Of a stretch of 64,000 bases of DNA, positions 1-8,413 are shown in pieces. Source of the DNA: Corynebacterium ulceribovis DSM 45146 (GTDB lineage: Bacteria; Actinomycetota; Actinomycetes; Mycobacteriales; Mycobacteriaceae). Location of the stretch: positions 699,553-763,552 of the forward strand of contig NZ_AQUY01000001.1 in NCBI RefSeq assembly GCF_000372445.1, read 5' to 3'. Below the pieces are notes generated by a model. It saw nothing but the letters and a program-made list of their open reading frames with translations. It was not told the DNA's origin and ran no database searches. The number at the start of each line of letters is the position of its first letter. Within the stretch, counting starts at the first letter, position 1. The translations under genes and the position numbers were made by a program.

Positions 1-70
1 TGAAGCACAACTCAAAGTTAGTGCAGTCGACGCGGCAAGGACCGCTAAAGGTAAGCGGTTTGACGAAAGT
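1..70. other. Left edge, no gene seen; weak inverted repeat
   Basis: No open frame that I can support ends or starts here. ACCGCT at 41-46 and AGCGGT at 54-59 form a 6-bp stem with a 7-base loop, followed on the plus strand by TTT. It could be a weak terminator for a plus-strand gene left of the window, but the stem is short. Confidence 0.3.
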
Positions 71-1030
71 CTAATGTGTATCATTAATTTCTCTACTCAA
101 AGTGGGCGTGTACGCCTGCGGTTCAGCGATCTCGCCGCGCTTGTTGATTGCCCGATGTTGCTTTATCAGCCATCGAACAAGAAGCAGTAAAGCAATTCCA
201 GCCGCCGCAATTAACAAGTACATCCACCAAGCCCAAATTTGTGCATGAACCTGGTCAAAAACTTGCGCGTCTTCAGAAGTTATAGGCGCGGCATGCCCCC
301 GGACTAACAGCCGATGCGTGTTGATTCCGTAAGGGGTACAAGTGATCAAGGTGACATAGTCGCCTTGAGTGCCGGTTTTCAGGGAATCGACCTCTTCAGG
401 AAGCACGACTTGGATTTGGTCGACCGTGTATTTAAGTTTGTGACCGGAAACCTGAATAAAGAAGGAATCTCCTTCTTTAACATCTCGAAGATTATCGAAC
501 ATTGTAGCGTTGGGCAATCCGGTATGCCCTGTGATTACCGAATGGGTGCCATCGCCCCCGACGGGAAGATCAGAGCCATACAGGTGTCCGAGTCCTTTTT
601 GAAGTGTTTCGTTGTCGGTGCCGTGATAGATCGGCAAGTCGACTTGGATATGGGGGATTACCAGTCGAGCCATTGCGGTATTTGAATCCAGCAGTTGCAG
701 GTAGTTCTCGTATGCGCTGGATTTGCCACGCACTTTATTAATCCAGGGATCAAGGATGGGGCCCGTGGCGTGGTCATTGTTATAGCGTTTGGCCTCTTCC
801 CACTCCTGATTTTTTGTTTCCTGGGAAATGTCGTTGTCTAAGCGAGAGTACTCTTCAGCAACATGAGCTGCTTGCTGATTGTTCCATACGGTGGTAATAA
901 CCGGATACAGCATGACAAAAACTCCCATTATCACCAGCAACGCGGGGACTATTAGCCGAGTTCTACTCGGCGAAGGCGCTGCGTGCCGCCCGTGATTTCG
1001 AACTTTAAGAGGTGACATGGGAGTACTCAT
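71..1030 (-). CDS. srtC: Class C (pilin-polymerising) sortase
   Basis: Membrane-anchored transpeptidase that would join pilin subunits by isopeptide bonds. The 319-residue protein has an N-terminal membrane segment (about 26-46), a lid motif DPW near residues 94-96, the catalytic His in TGHTGL (about His169), the catalytic Cys in TLITCTPYG (about Cys231), the Arg about 9 residues later (Arg240), and a second C-terminal membrane segment followed by basic residues, all typical of class C. I chose the ATG at 1030 over the TTG at 1033 because an AAGG lies about 8 bases upstream. It follows the pilin gene by about 48 bases on the same strand, so the two form an operon and the pilin is the likely substrate. 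Confidence 0.93.
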   Translation of the reverse strand: MSTPMSPLKVRNHGRHAAPSPSRTRLIVPALLVIMGVFVMLYPVITTVWNNQQAAHVAEEYSRLDNDISQETKNQEWEEAKRYNNDHATGPILDPWINKVRGKSSAYENYLQLLDSNTAMARLVIPHIQVDLPIYHGTDNETLQKGLGHLYGSDLPVGGDGTHSVITGHTGLPNATMFDNLRDVKEGDSFFIQVSGHKLKYTVDQIQVVLPEEVDSLKTGTQGDYVTLITCTPYGINTHRLLVRGHAAPITSEDAQVFDQVHAQIWAWWMYLLIAAAGIALLLLVRWLIKQHRAINKRGEIAEPQAYTPTLSREINDTH

Positions 1031-1078
1031 CAAGATGCCTTGCAGAAAAGGAGCAAAAAGCTGATGCGGAACTACTGA

Positions 1079-2593
1079 TTAGTTCTTGGCACCTCGGCGG
1101 GCGAACCACGCGCCGATACCGATAATGGCTGCACCAATGGCAGCAAGAACACCGATACCCATACCACCGGTCATCGGCAGGTTAGGGGTTGTGTCCTTAA
1201 GGTTCTTAACCTCAGAGGTCAGAGTGTAAACACCAGGTGTGGCATCAACATTTTCCTTGGTCAGCTCAAAGTCGATTGGCTTTGACAACAGTTCGTAGCC
1301 GGCAGGAGACTTGACCTCAAACAGACAGTACTTTGGTGCCTGACCTGAATTTTCGGCCGTGTTGTCATCAAAGTTTGTGACGTGAAGTCCGGTGATGGTC
1401 AGAGTTCCCCCGTCTTTGGTCTCCCATGAAGATTCGCCATTCGAGGTAATTTTTTGGTCGTCGTTTTTGTCCGCTGCTTCGCAGGTACCGTTGTCACCTG
1501 CGTTGTACAGTTCAAAAACTGCGCCGTCCAATGTCTTTTCCGGATCGCCAGCGTCCACCTTGGTGATCTTGATGTTTCCCCAGTAGGAGACGGTTTCGTT
1601 GGTCTTGACGGTGGTGTCACCGCCACCGGAGCCATTGTTGCTGATGACGGTAGCTTCGTTGACCAGCTTGCCAGTCTCAGAAGGCGCCTTCACCGTTGCG
1701 TTGATGGTAGTGACGACCTTGAAACTCGAATCTGCCTTTTTCGCTTCAGTCAGTTTGCCGAGTCCAGTCTCGGTGAAAGTAACCGTGATCTTTTGGGTAG
1801 ATTCGTCGACTGTCACGCTGTAGTCGTCATTAAGAGCGTATTCGGTGCCGTTGCTGCCCTTAACGCTGACGACTTGGCCCGCTTCGAGCAGATTTTCCTG
1901 CAAGTCGTCTTCAACGACATATTTGGAGATGGAAGTGGCGTTTTCTGCTACCGGTGGTACGTCCGAAGTGATGGTGAAAGCTACGGTGTCGCCAGCATTC
2001 TGGTTGGAGTCTTCGACTTCCTTCGTTGCCGTGTTTTCGTAGTTCTTCGGGTATGCGTGGACATCGTAGTTCCACTTTGTGCCACCGGTTTCCGCATTTC
2101 CGGAAGTCATAGGGACAAATGCGATAAATGGCGCCGCTGGTGAGTAGCCATCCTTTGGAGTGGTCTCAACTACCAAATATGCGCCGATTGGCAGGTCATT
2201 CAGGACAATCTGACCGCCCCCGGCGGTGAAACGCTCATCACCCTCTTGGGTTGCTCCAGTGACATCCGTTCCGTTGACGTAGTCGGAAGCTTTAATGTTG
2301 GCAGCTGCTGCAAGACCTGCGTTGGTGTTCAGGTCGATGTCATCAATCTTATAGACAGTGAAACCGACACCGTCCAAAGTGGTGCCGGAAGGTAGGTCTC
2401 CGGCTTCGCCTGTTGGGGTTCCGGTGGTGTCCGGGTTGGCGTACTTATGAATCGTCAGCGTACCGGTGTCTTGGGTAATGACAGGCGACGCAGCAGGTTC
2501 CTGTGCGACAGCGACAGGAGACATGGCCACAGAAGACAGACCGATGACAGCGGCGGCGGCCAAAGAACGTGCAAGGTAGGAGTGCTTATTCAA
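1079..2593 (-). CDS. LPXTG-anchored major pilin subunit (SpaA/SpaH/EbpB type)
   Basis: Shaft pilin of a sortase-assembled pilus. The 504-residue precursor has a Sec signal peptide (hydrophobic stretch about 10-28), a pilin motif VHAYPKN whose Lys (about residue 183) would be the polymerising nucleophile, two E-box-like segments (YLVVETTPKDGY and YCLFEVKSPAGY) that support intramolecular isopeptide bonds in this family, the sorting signal LPMTG (about 472-476), a hydrophobic stretch and a basic tail ARRGAKN. The start is taken as TTG at 2593, because AAAGGA lies 7 bases upstream and a signal peptide begins there; an upstream ATG at 2677 would add 28 residues in front of it. No tip or base pilin is visible in the window; they may lie to the left. 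Confidence 0.93.
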   Translation of the reverse strand: MNKHSYLARSLAAAAVIGLSSVAMSPVAVAQEPAASPVITQDTGTLTIHKYANPDTTGTPTGEAGDLPSGTTLDGVGFTVYKIDDIDLNTNAGLAAAANIKASDYVNGTDVTGATQEGDERFTAGGGQIVLNDLPIGAYLVVETTPKDGYSPAAPFIAFVPMTSGNAETGGTKWNYDVHAYPKNYENTATKEVEDSNQNAGDTVAFTITSDVPPVAENATSISKYVVEDDLQENLLEAGQVVSVKGSNGTEYALNDDYSVTVDESTQKITVTFTETGLGKLTEAKKADSSFKVVTTINATVKAPSETGKLVNEATVISNNGSGGGDTTVKTNETVSYWGNIKITKVDAGDPEKTLDGAVFELYNAGDNGTCEAADKNDDQKITSNGESSWETKDGGTLTITGLHVTNFDDNTAENSGQAPKYCLFEVKSPAGYELLSKPIDFELTKENVDATPGVYTLTSEVKNLKDTTPNLPMTGGMGIGVLAAIGAAIIGIGAWFARRGAKN

Positions 2594-3168
2594 AGCAAAG
2601 TCCTTTTCAAGGAAAATGATCGAAGTGCATAACCCTGTCGGAAGGCTTTCCTGGGTAAGCGTGGAACAGTCCTGCATCCTCTTGGCTGATTATCCAGTGA
2701 CTACCACCCCAATAAGAGAGCAACTTTAGTTTTCGTTCTAAAGCACTTTCTAAAGGAATGTCGGTATAGGTAATAGACCGTTAGAGAAGGAAGGCGTCAG
2801 TCCGCCGCAACATGAAATCCGTTAGGTTTGACGAAGATCACAAGCTGCGAACTGTCACATTTGATACTAGCAGTTCTTAGGGTGATCAGATAATTGTTCT
2901 TCGTGGTCACGGCTGTGAGTCAAGCCACTGAATGATTTGGTGGAGAATTTTTGAACTGATTCAATGGGGAGAGTGAAAACGCATGGTTGAAGCTGCCTTG
3001 CTTGAACTTGTAAAAAGTGCGAAATTCTAACCCAAATTGCGGTAAGGCCGCTAAAAAATGCATTCTGTGATTTACGTCTTAGAGGTGGGGAGGCACTTTT
3101 GTGTAGAACTAATTGCATGCCTCTTCTGGCAAGCTAAAAGGTAGCCGGTCGAGGAAGTGGGGTTCATA
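2594..3168. promoter_or_regulatory. Divergent intergenic region between pilin and second sortase
   Basis: About 575 bases without a convincing gene, distinctly AT-rich. It must hold the promoters of the pilin operon (minus) and of the second sortase (plus). An 8-bp direct repeat TTCTAAAG occurs at 2736-2743 and 2748-2755, 12 bases apart centre to centre, on the pilin side. I do not see a clear -35/-10 pair on either strand. A minus-strand frame at 2867-3118 has no recognisable features and is not called. Confidence 0.5.
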
Positions 3169-4065
3169 ATGGGCCAGAAGCGGTCACACGATACTCAATT
3201 TGAGGTGAAGAAGAAGCGGAACTGGAATGCGATAGTAGCCATGGTGTTAGTGGGCTTTGGGCTCGTAGTGCTGTTGTACCCCGTGGTTGCTACGCAATGG
3301 AATAACTTGCAACAGCAGCAGGCTGCTGAGCAGTATGCTCAGATCGAACAAGCTACCCCGCAGGAAGTGTTGGACAAGTCCTGGGACGACGCGCATATCT
3401 ACAATGCTGAAGCTGGGGAAGTCTCCATCGTAGACGCATGGACTGACACTATCGACGAAAATACTCCTGAGTATCGCCGTTACAGGAGTTACCTGTCTCA
3501 GCTGTCCGGCACCGATGCTATGGGCCAAATCGTGATCCCAGCAATCGATTCCAATTTGCCGATTTTTCATGGCACCTCGGATGAATCGCTGAGGAAGGGA
3601 GTGGGCCACCTCTATGGCACGGATCTGCCCGTGGGTGGCACAAGTAGGCACTCCGTTTTATCTGCCCACACAGGCCTGCCAAACGCGACGTTATGGGATA
3701 ACCTCAGCAAATTGGCAAGAGGTGATGCGTTCTATATAGCGGTGGCTGGACACAAGCTGAAATACCAGATTCACCAGATTGAAGTTGTTACACCAGAAGA
3801 AAGCGACAGACTTCGTCGAGAACCCGGTCGTGACCTAGTGACCTTAGTCACTTGTACCCCATACGGTGTCAATACACATCGCATCTTGGTTACTGGTCAC
3901 CGAGTGCCAATAGAACCAGATGAGGAAACCGTATTCACAGACACCGGAACGCGATGGCAATGGTGGATGTGGGCGATTGTGGGTGCCACTGTGGTAGTGC
4001 TGGTATTGCTGGTGCGGTGGATACGGCGGATCTCGTGGAACATTGCGGCATCCCACGCATCGTAG
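3169..4065 (+). CDS. Second class C sortase
   Basis: A 298-residue class C sortase, paralogous to the one at 71-1030 (shared HLYGxDLPVGG, HTGLPNAT, GHKLKY and CTPYGxNTHR blocks). It has an N-terminal membrane segment (about 20-42), catalytic His about 167, Cys about 229 in VTCTPYG, Arg about 238, and a C-terminal membrane helix followed by basic residues. The lid motif reads DAW (about 89-91), where the first sortase and most class C enzymes have DP followed by an aromatic residue. I chose the ATG at 3169 (GTGGGG about 6 bases upstream) over the GTG at 3157. It faces away from the pilin and has no pilin gene downstream. It may polymerise the same pilin, act on a pilin outside the window, or attach pili to the wall. 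Confidence 0.9.
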   Translation: MGQKRSHDTQFEVKKKRNWNAIVAMVLVGFGLVVLLYPVVATQWNNLQQQQAAEQYAQIEQATPQEVLDKSWDDAHIYNAEAGEVSIVDAWTDTIDENTPEYRRYRSYLSQLSGTDAMGQIVIPAIDSNLPIFHGTSDESLRKGVGHLYGTDLPVGGTSRHSVLSAHTGLPNATLWDNLSKLARGDAFYIAVAGHKLKYQIHQIEVVTPEESDRLRREPGRDLVTLVTCTPYGVNTHRILVTGHRVPIEPDEETVFTDTGTRWQWWMWAIVGATVVVLVLLVRWIRRISWNIAASHAS

Positions 4066-4088
4066 GGGCCCGCTTAGTCTGACAAAGC

Positions 4089-4104
4089 GCGGCCGTTTGG
4101 CCGC
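4089..4104. terminator. Possible hairpin between convergent genes
   Basis: GCGGCC (4089-4094), loop GTTT, GGCCGC (4099-4104), in the short gap between the converging sortase and pirin genes. There is no T-run, only CAAAA after it, so terminator activity is uncertain. Confidence 0.3.
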
Positions 4105-4139
4105 CAAAACCCGAGCTTTCAGTGGGGCCTGAGAGGCAG

Positions 4140-5111
4140 TTAGGTGATCCTAAAATACTTCGGGCGTGCTTCCGGTGCTGGATTACGACGAGGCTTGATC
4201 ACAATATTCGGCAGAGTATGGGCAGGTAGCCAGCCCATGCCAGATGCGTTCTTATTTGGGCCGCCATGGCCGACGTACCCCTCGACCTGGCCAAAACGTT
4301 CCGTACGGTTTTGCCACTGTTTGCGGTACTGGGAAATTTCCTCGTTTGTGCGCCCAAGGAAGTTCCACCACATGACAATTTCCTCGGCGAAAGGCTCGCC
4401 GCCAATAAGAATGACCCGGGCCGGCTTGCCCGAGGCATTCCGCAGCCGCAGGGCAGTGGCATTCAGACCGGTGTAGCCAATAGCGGTACGGGGAACTGCA
4501 GCACCTTCGAGTTCCACACCATCAGAATCAGCCAGCACACCGTACCCAAATGTCGGGTCTATAGCAACCTCAACGTCAGCGTTCGGCTCGAGGGTAATTT
4601 CCGCGCCGACCAGCGGTGTGAATACTTCGACTGGGCTTTCGCTACCAAGCAAGGAACCAATGAACACCAGCGCGGGGCCGCCATCAAAGTGAACCCGATC
4701 GGGCTCATAATGCTCAAACTTGCGTGGGGCAGTGGACCGAGCGTTATCGGGAAGCGCCACCCAGAGCTGCACACCATGCAGGTTCTTCGTCTCCGCGGTG
4801 GAGGTTTCGGAGTGGCAGATGCCAGCACCAGCGGTCATCAAATTGACTTCGCCAGGGCGGACTAGTCCTTCCGCGCCGCCGGAATCGATGTGCTGGATGT
4901 TTCCGTCAAAAAGCCAACTAACGGTCTGCAACCCGGTGTGTGGGTGCGGCGCCACATCCATGCCGCCGGTCCGCGACACGTCATCGGGGCCGTAATGGTC
5001 AACGAAGCACCACGCGCCGATGAGGGAGCGCTGACGCTGCGGCAACGTGCGGCGCACCGTCATCGAACGCGGACCTCCGAGCGGGACCTCGCGGGAGGTG
5101 ATGATTTCCAC
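4140..5111 (-). CDS. Pirin family protein
   Basis: Cupin-fold pirin of 323 residues. The N-terminal block (TVRRTLPQRQRSLIGAWCF, DHYGPDD) and the metal-site region (DVAPHPHTGLQTVSWLFDG, then HIDS and, further on, CHSE) match the pirin N-terminal domain with its His/Glu metal ligands. The C-terminal half has the second cupin (IGGEPFAEEIVMWWNF), the conserved block in bacterial pirins. Pirins bind iron and some have quercetinase activity, but the role of this one cannot be read from the sequence. The GTG start at 5111 has no clear ribosome binding site. It stands alone between two plus-strand genes. Confidence 0.88.
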   Translation of the reverse strand: MEIITSREVPLGGPRSMTVRRTLPQRQRSLIGAWCFVDHYGPDDVSRTGGMDVAPHPHTGLQTVSWLFDGNIQHIDSGGAEGLVRPGEVNLMTAGAGICHSETSTAETKNLHGVQLWVALPDNARSTAPRKFEHYEPDRVHFDGGPALVFIGSLLGSESPVEVFTPLVGAEITLEPNADVEVAIDPTFGYGVLADSDGVELEGAAVPRTAIGYTGLNATALRLRNASGKPARVILIGGEPFAEEIVMWWNFLGRTNEEISQYRKQWQNRTERFGQVEGYVGHGGPNKNASGMGWLPAHTLPNIVIKPRRNPAPEARPKYFRIT

Positions 5112-5253
5112 GCCAACTGGGGAACCTGCCTCGCAGACGGCTAGCTTCGGGTGCGGATCAGTGTTGCTCGTGCACCCGAGTATAGGGAGAAATGCAACCT
5201 AAGCAGGGCTGATAATCTGAAACACATAACACCACTGGGACAAAGGGGACACA

Positions 5254-6204
5254 ATGCCGCGTAGCAAAAGCATCAACCTGTTTCTGATGGACGGCGAACC
5301 GACCGGCAAGATTAAGTGCTCCCTGGCGAACTGGACCGGTGTCGCCTACAAGATTCCGCGCAGCATGTTGGATAGTGCGCGGTCTATCAAAGCGCTGAAC
5401 CAAACCGGTGTGTACATGCTGTTTGGTGCGGACCCAGAAACCGGTGACTCCGCTGTATACATCGGGCAGGCCGTGGTTCGGAAGAACGGTGAAGGTGTGG
5501 TGAACCGGTGGATGGAACACGAGCGGAAAACTGATAGTGACTGGTGGACTGAAGCTGTCGTTCTGACCACATCGAATGACATTCTTGGGCCAACCGACAT
5601 CAGCTATCTAGAAAACCGACTGCGGAACCTCGCGGTGAAAGCTGACCGGTACATCGTTCGCAATGGCAACGAACCGAACCCGGGAAATGTCACCGAAGAA
5701 AAAGAAAGCGAGCTCGACGAGTTTCTGTACTACGCGCGGCTAATCGTCGGCACGCTGAACTACAAAGTATTTGAGCCGCTGGTCAGTTCCCAAATTGTTC
5801 CTGATGTGAGCCAATCAGACCCAGTCCGAACTTCGGATGAAAACGTGCAGGAAGGCGAGTTGATGCGCTGCACCGTGCGAGGGGCAGATGCACGCGGACG
5901 ACGAACCCCGGAAGGATTTGTAGTGCTGGCAGGCAGTCGGCTTGCCTCAACCCTAACCAGCAGTGCGCCGGGGGCCGCCCGCAAAGCCCGCGAAAAATAC
6001 GCGGACCGCATTAGCGACGACTACATCCTGCAAAAGGACACGCTGTTTAACTCGCCTTCGGGTGCGGCAGGATTTGCCGGGGGAGCGTCGCTAAATGGCA
6101 ACCGGGAATGGGTTTCCGAAACTGGCATTTCACTTGGGGACTTGGAGGCAGAAAAAGTTGAATCGATTGGCTCAGCGGTATTTACCGAGCCAACCGAATC
6201 TTAA
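5254..6204 (+). CDS. GIY-YIG nuclease-fold protein with C-terminal DUF4357 domain
   Basis: 316 residues. The nuclease-fold part carries TGVYML (residues 51-56, the GIY element with Val for Ile) and AVYIGQA (YIG at 69-71), then an Arg in NRWMEH (R85) and a Glu in YLENRL (E120) at positions expected for the catalytic Arg and metal-binding Glu. Residues from about 215 to 300 resemble DUF4357 (GFVVLAGSR near its start, SPSGAAGF near its end). Proteins of this make-up are widespread and often annotated only by fold; the substrate is unknown. A good Shine-Dalgarno (AAAGGGG) precedes the ATG, and GATAAT at 5211-5216 may be its -10 box. There is no methylase or restriction partner next to it. Confidence 0.82.
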   Translation: MPRSKSINLFLMDGEPTGKIKCSLANWTGVAYKIPRSMLDSARSIKALNQTGVYMLFGADPETGDSAVYIGQAVVRKNGEGVVNRWMEHERKTDSDWWTEAVVLTTSNDILGPTDISYLENRLRNLAVKADRYIVRNGNEPNPGNVTEEKESELDEFLYYARLIVGTLNYKVFEPLVSSQIVPDVSQSDPVRTSDENVQEGELMRCTVRGADARGRRTPEGFVVLAGSRLASTLTSSAPGAARKAREKYADRISDDYILQKDTLFNSPSGAAGFAGGASLNGNREWVSETGISLGDLEAEKVESIGSAVFTEPTES

Positions 6205-6225
6205 TGGCGCCTATTTAGGGAACTA

Positions 6226-8226
6226 CTAAGCGCTCTTGGTGGTCACTTTCTGCGCCCACTTGTACATGCCCGCGACCAGAACTGCGAAGAGCACAACCGC
6301 CAGTGGCTGGGCGAATGGTTCGTAGGAATCCGGCATGACCGCCAGTGCGTCACCGTTGCTGGTGGCGGCGATAATGCCGGCGTTTGCCACACCAAAGAGC
6401 GATTCACCAACAATCAGACCGGTGGCCATCAGCACACCCATCCGCTTGGTGAACTCCGGCTTCGCCTGACGCGCCGCCCACTTGTTGTACAGCAGACCCA
6501 GCGCTGCACCAATCGGCACAATCAGCGTCAGCGACACCGGCAGGTACATACCCATACCGACAGCCAACGGCGGAACACTGAACCGACCCTTGGAAACAGC
6601 ACCGAGGATTTCATTGAACACAATGGCGGCGGCACCAATCAGAGCGCCCAAACCAATGAGGTTCCAGTCCAAGTTGTTGCCGAAAATGCCCTCCGCAACC
6701 GACGACAGCAGCGCCGCCTGCGGGGAAGCCAATGCGCCATCACCAGCACCAGGGGCCCCGACGAAACCGAAACCGGTCAGCATGAGCTGCAGCACCGGCG
6801 GAATAATCGCCGCGCCAAAGAGCACACCAATCACAAGAGCAACCTGCTGCTTCCACGGAGTCGCGCCTACCAGCTGGCCAGTCTTCAAATCCTGGAGGTT
6901 GTCGTTGGAAATCGTCGCAATGCCAAACACCACGGCCGTCGTGAACAAGGTGTAGGCCACCAATGCAGTTGGGTTCGTATCGGCTTCGTTGCCGGTAATC
7001 AGCTTGATCAGCAGCGCCGCGGAGATGACGACGATAATGCCGACACCAGAAATTGGGCTATTCGACGCACCAATCAGACCTGCCATGTAGCCACAAATAC
7101 TGGCCACCACCAGGCCCAGGAACAGCACATAGAAGATCGACAGGGCAATCAGACCGCCCATGTGGTGGGTGACCGGCGAATCCTTCACGAACAGCCACAG
7201 CAGCAGACCAATCGGCAGCATCGACGCCAGCGTGACAATAACAACGGTGGAAAACGGCAAGTCACGCTCAGTGACAGGCACTTCCTGGCCATCGTGGCGG
7301 GCGCGGTTGCTCGCCAGCGACTCCCGAATGCCCTTGACTACCGGCGCAATAATCTTCACCAGCGTCCAAATCGCCGCTACCGCCATCGCACCGGCACCGA
7401 TGAAGCGAACCTCAGAGGAGAAGACAGTGCTGACAATCTCGGAGATATCACCGGTAGCTGGAATCTGGTCGGCCGAGTAAATCGGCAGCAGCACACCGTA
7501 GGAAATCAGCAGACCAACAATCATCGCGATACCGACGGAAATACCGACCAAGTGGCCGATACCAATCAGGGCAAGCGAAACGGAGAAACCCGCGGTCGAC
7601 GCGCCGGCACCAACGCGGAAGAACGCAGCCACGTTGCCAGCGAGGACCTTCATCGCGGCGAGCAGAGACAGCCCGGCCGATGCGAGGGCACCGACCAAAA
7701 TCACCTTCAGGCCGCGGCGGTTTTCGTCAGCAGCTTCTTCGGTGTCGGCATTTTCATCGCCAACCTTCAGCACTTCCGCGGCGGCAACACCTTCTGGGAA
7801 GGGCAGGTCAGAGCCAGTGACCAAGGCGCGGCGCAGTGGGATGGAATATGTGACACCCAAAATGCCACCGAAGGCACAAACCGCGGCGGTGGTCCAGTAT
7901 GGGAAGTTTTGCCACCAACCAATCATGACTAGGCCTGGCAGCACGAAAATGATTGCCGACAAGGTACCGGCGGCAGATGCAATGGTCTGCACAATATTGT
8001 TTTCCTGCACCGAGTGATTCTTGAAGCGGCGCAGTAGCGCCATCGAAATCACTGCAGCGGGAATGGAGGTGGCGAAGGTCAAACCGACGCGCAAACCTAG
8101 GTAAACGTTCGCGGCGGTGAACACCAAAGTGATGAGGCCACCGAGGATAACCGCACGGAGCGTGAGCTCGTGGAGCGGCTGGGAAGACGCGGGTTTCGCA
8201 TCCTCCGAAAGCGCTTGTGGAGACAT
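6226..8226 (-). CDS. OPT family oligopeptide/metal-chelate transporter
   Basis: Polytopic membrane protein of 666 residues with about 14-16 hydrophobic segments. The N-terminus (LTLRAVILGGLITLVFTAAN, then YLGLRVGLTFATSIPAA) and the SYSIPLRRALV-like and NPISGVGI-like loops match prokaryotic OPT transporters. The family imports small peptides or metal-siderophore conjugates by proton coupling; which one cannot be told here. It converges on the GIY-YIG gene (21-base gap) and is probably monocistronic. An imperfect inverted repeat TTGGCTC...GAGCCAA lies within the last codons of the GIY-YIG gene (about 6167-6196) and might serve as a terminator. Confidence 0.9.
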   Translation of the reverse strand: MSPQALSEDAKPASSQPLHELTLRAVILGGLITLVFTAANVYLGLRVGLTFATSIPAAVISMALLRRFKNHSVQENNIVQTIASAAGTLSAIIFVLPGLVMIGWWQNFPYWTTAAVCAFGGILGVTYSIPLRRALVTGSDLPFPEGVAAAEVLKVGDENADTEEAADENRRGLKVILVGALASAGLSLLAAMKVLAGNVAAFFRVGAGASTAGFSVSLALIGIGHLVGISVGIAMIVGLLISYGVLLPIYSADQIPATGDISEIVSTVFSSEVRFIGAGAMAVAAIWTLVKIIAPVVKGIRESLASNRARHDGQEVPVTERDLPFSTVVIVTLASMLPIGLLLWLFVKDSPVTHHMGGLIALSIFYVLFLGLVVASICGYMAGLIGASNSPISGVGIIVVISAALLIKLITGNEADTNPTALVAYTLFTTAVVFGIATISNDNLQDLKTGQLVGATPWKQQVALVIGVLFGAAIIPPVLQLMLTGFGFVGAPGAGDGALASPQAALLSSVAEGIFGNNLDWNLIGLGALIGAAAIVFNEILGAVSKGRFSVPPLAVGMGMYLPVSLTLIVPIGAALGLLYNKWAARQAKPEFTKRMGVLMATGLIVGESLFGVANAGIIAATSNGDALAVMPDSYEPFAQPLAVVLFAVLVAGMYKWAQKVTTKSA

Positions 8227-8413
8227 AATGTCAATCCTTTAAACCCCAGAATCTGGGGGACATGTGAATGGGTACCCAACAATTATGTGGCAAGAGGGTA
8301 GGAAAGTTACAAAAAGCGCAGTTAGAAAGCGGGCTGAATTTCTACAGCGCGAGGGAAAGTGTGTTCTATTTCCTTAAACTTGGGCTGTCGAAGTGCTGTG
8401 CTTTAGTAGCGGC

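Noticed and set aside
2867-3118. 83-codon minus-strand frame in the pilin/sortase intergenic region
   Set aside because: No start signal, no motif, and it would lie across the second sortase promoter.
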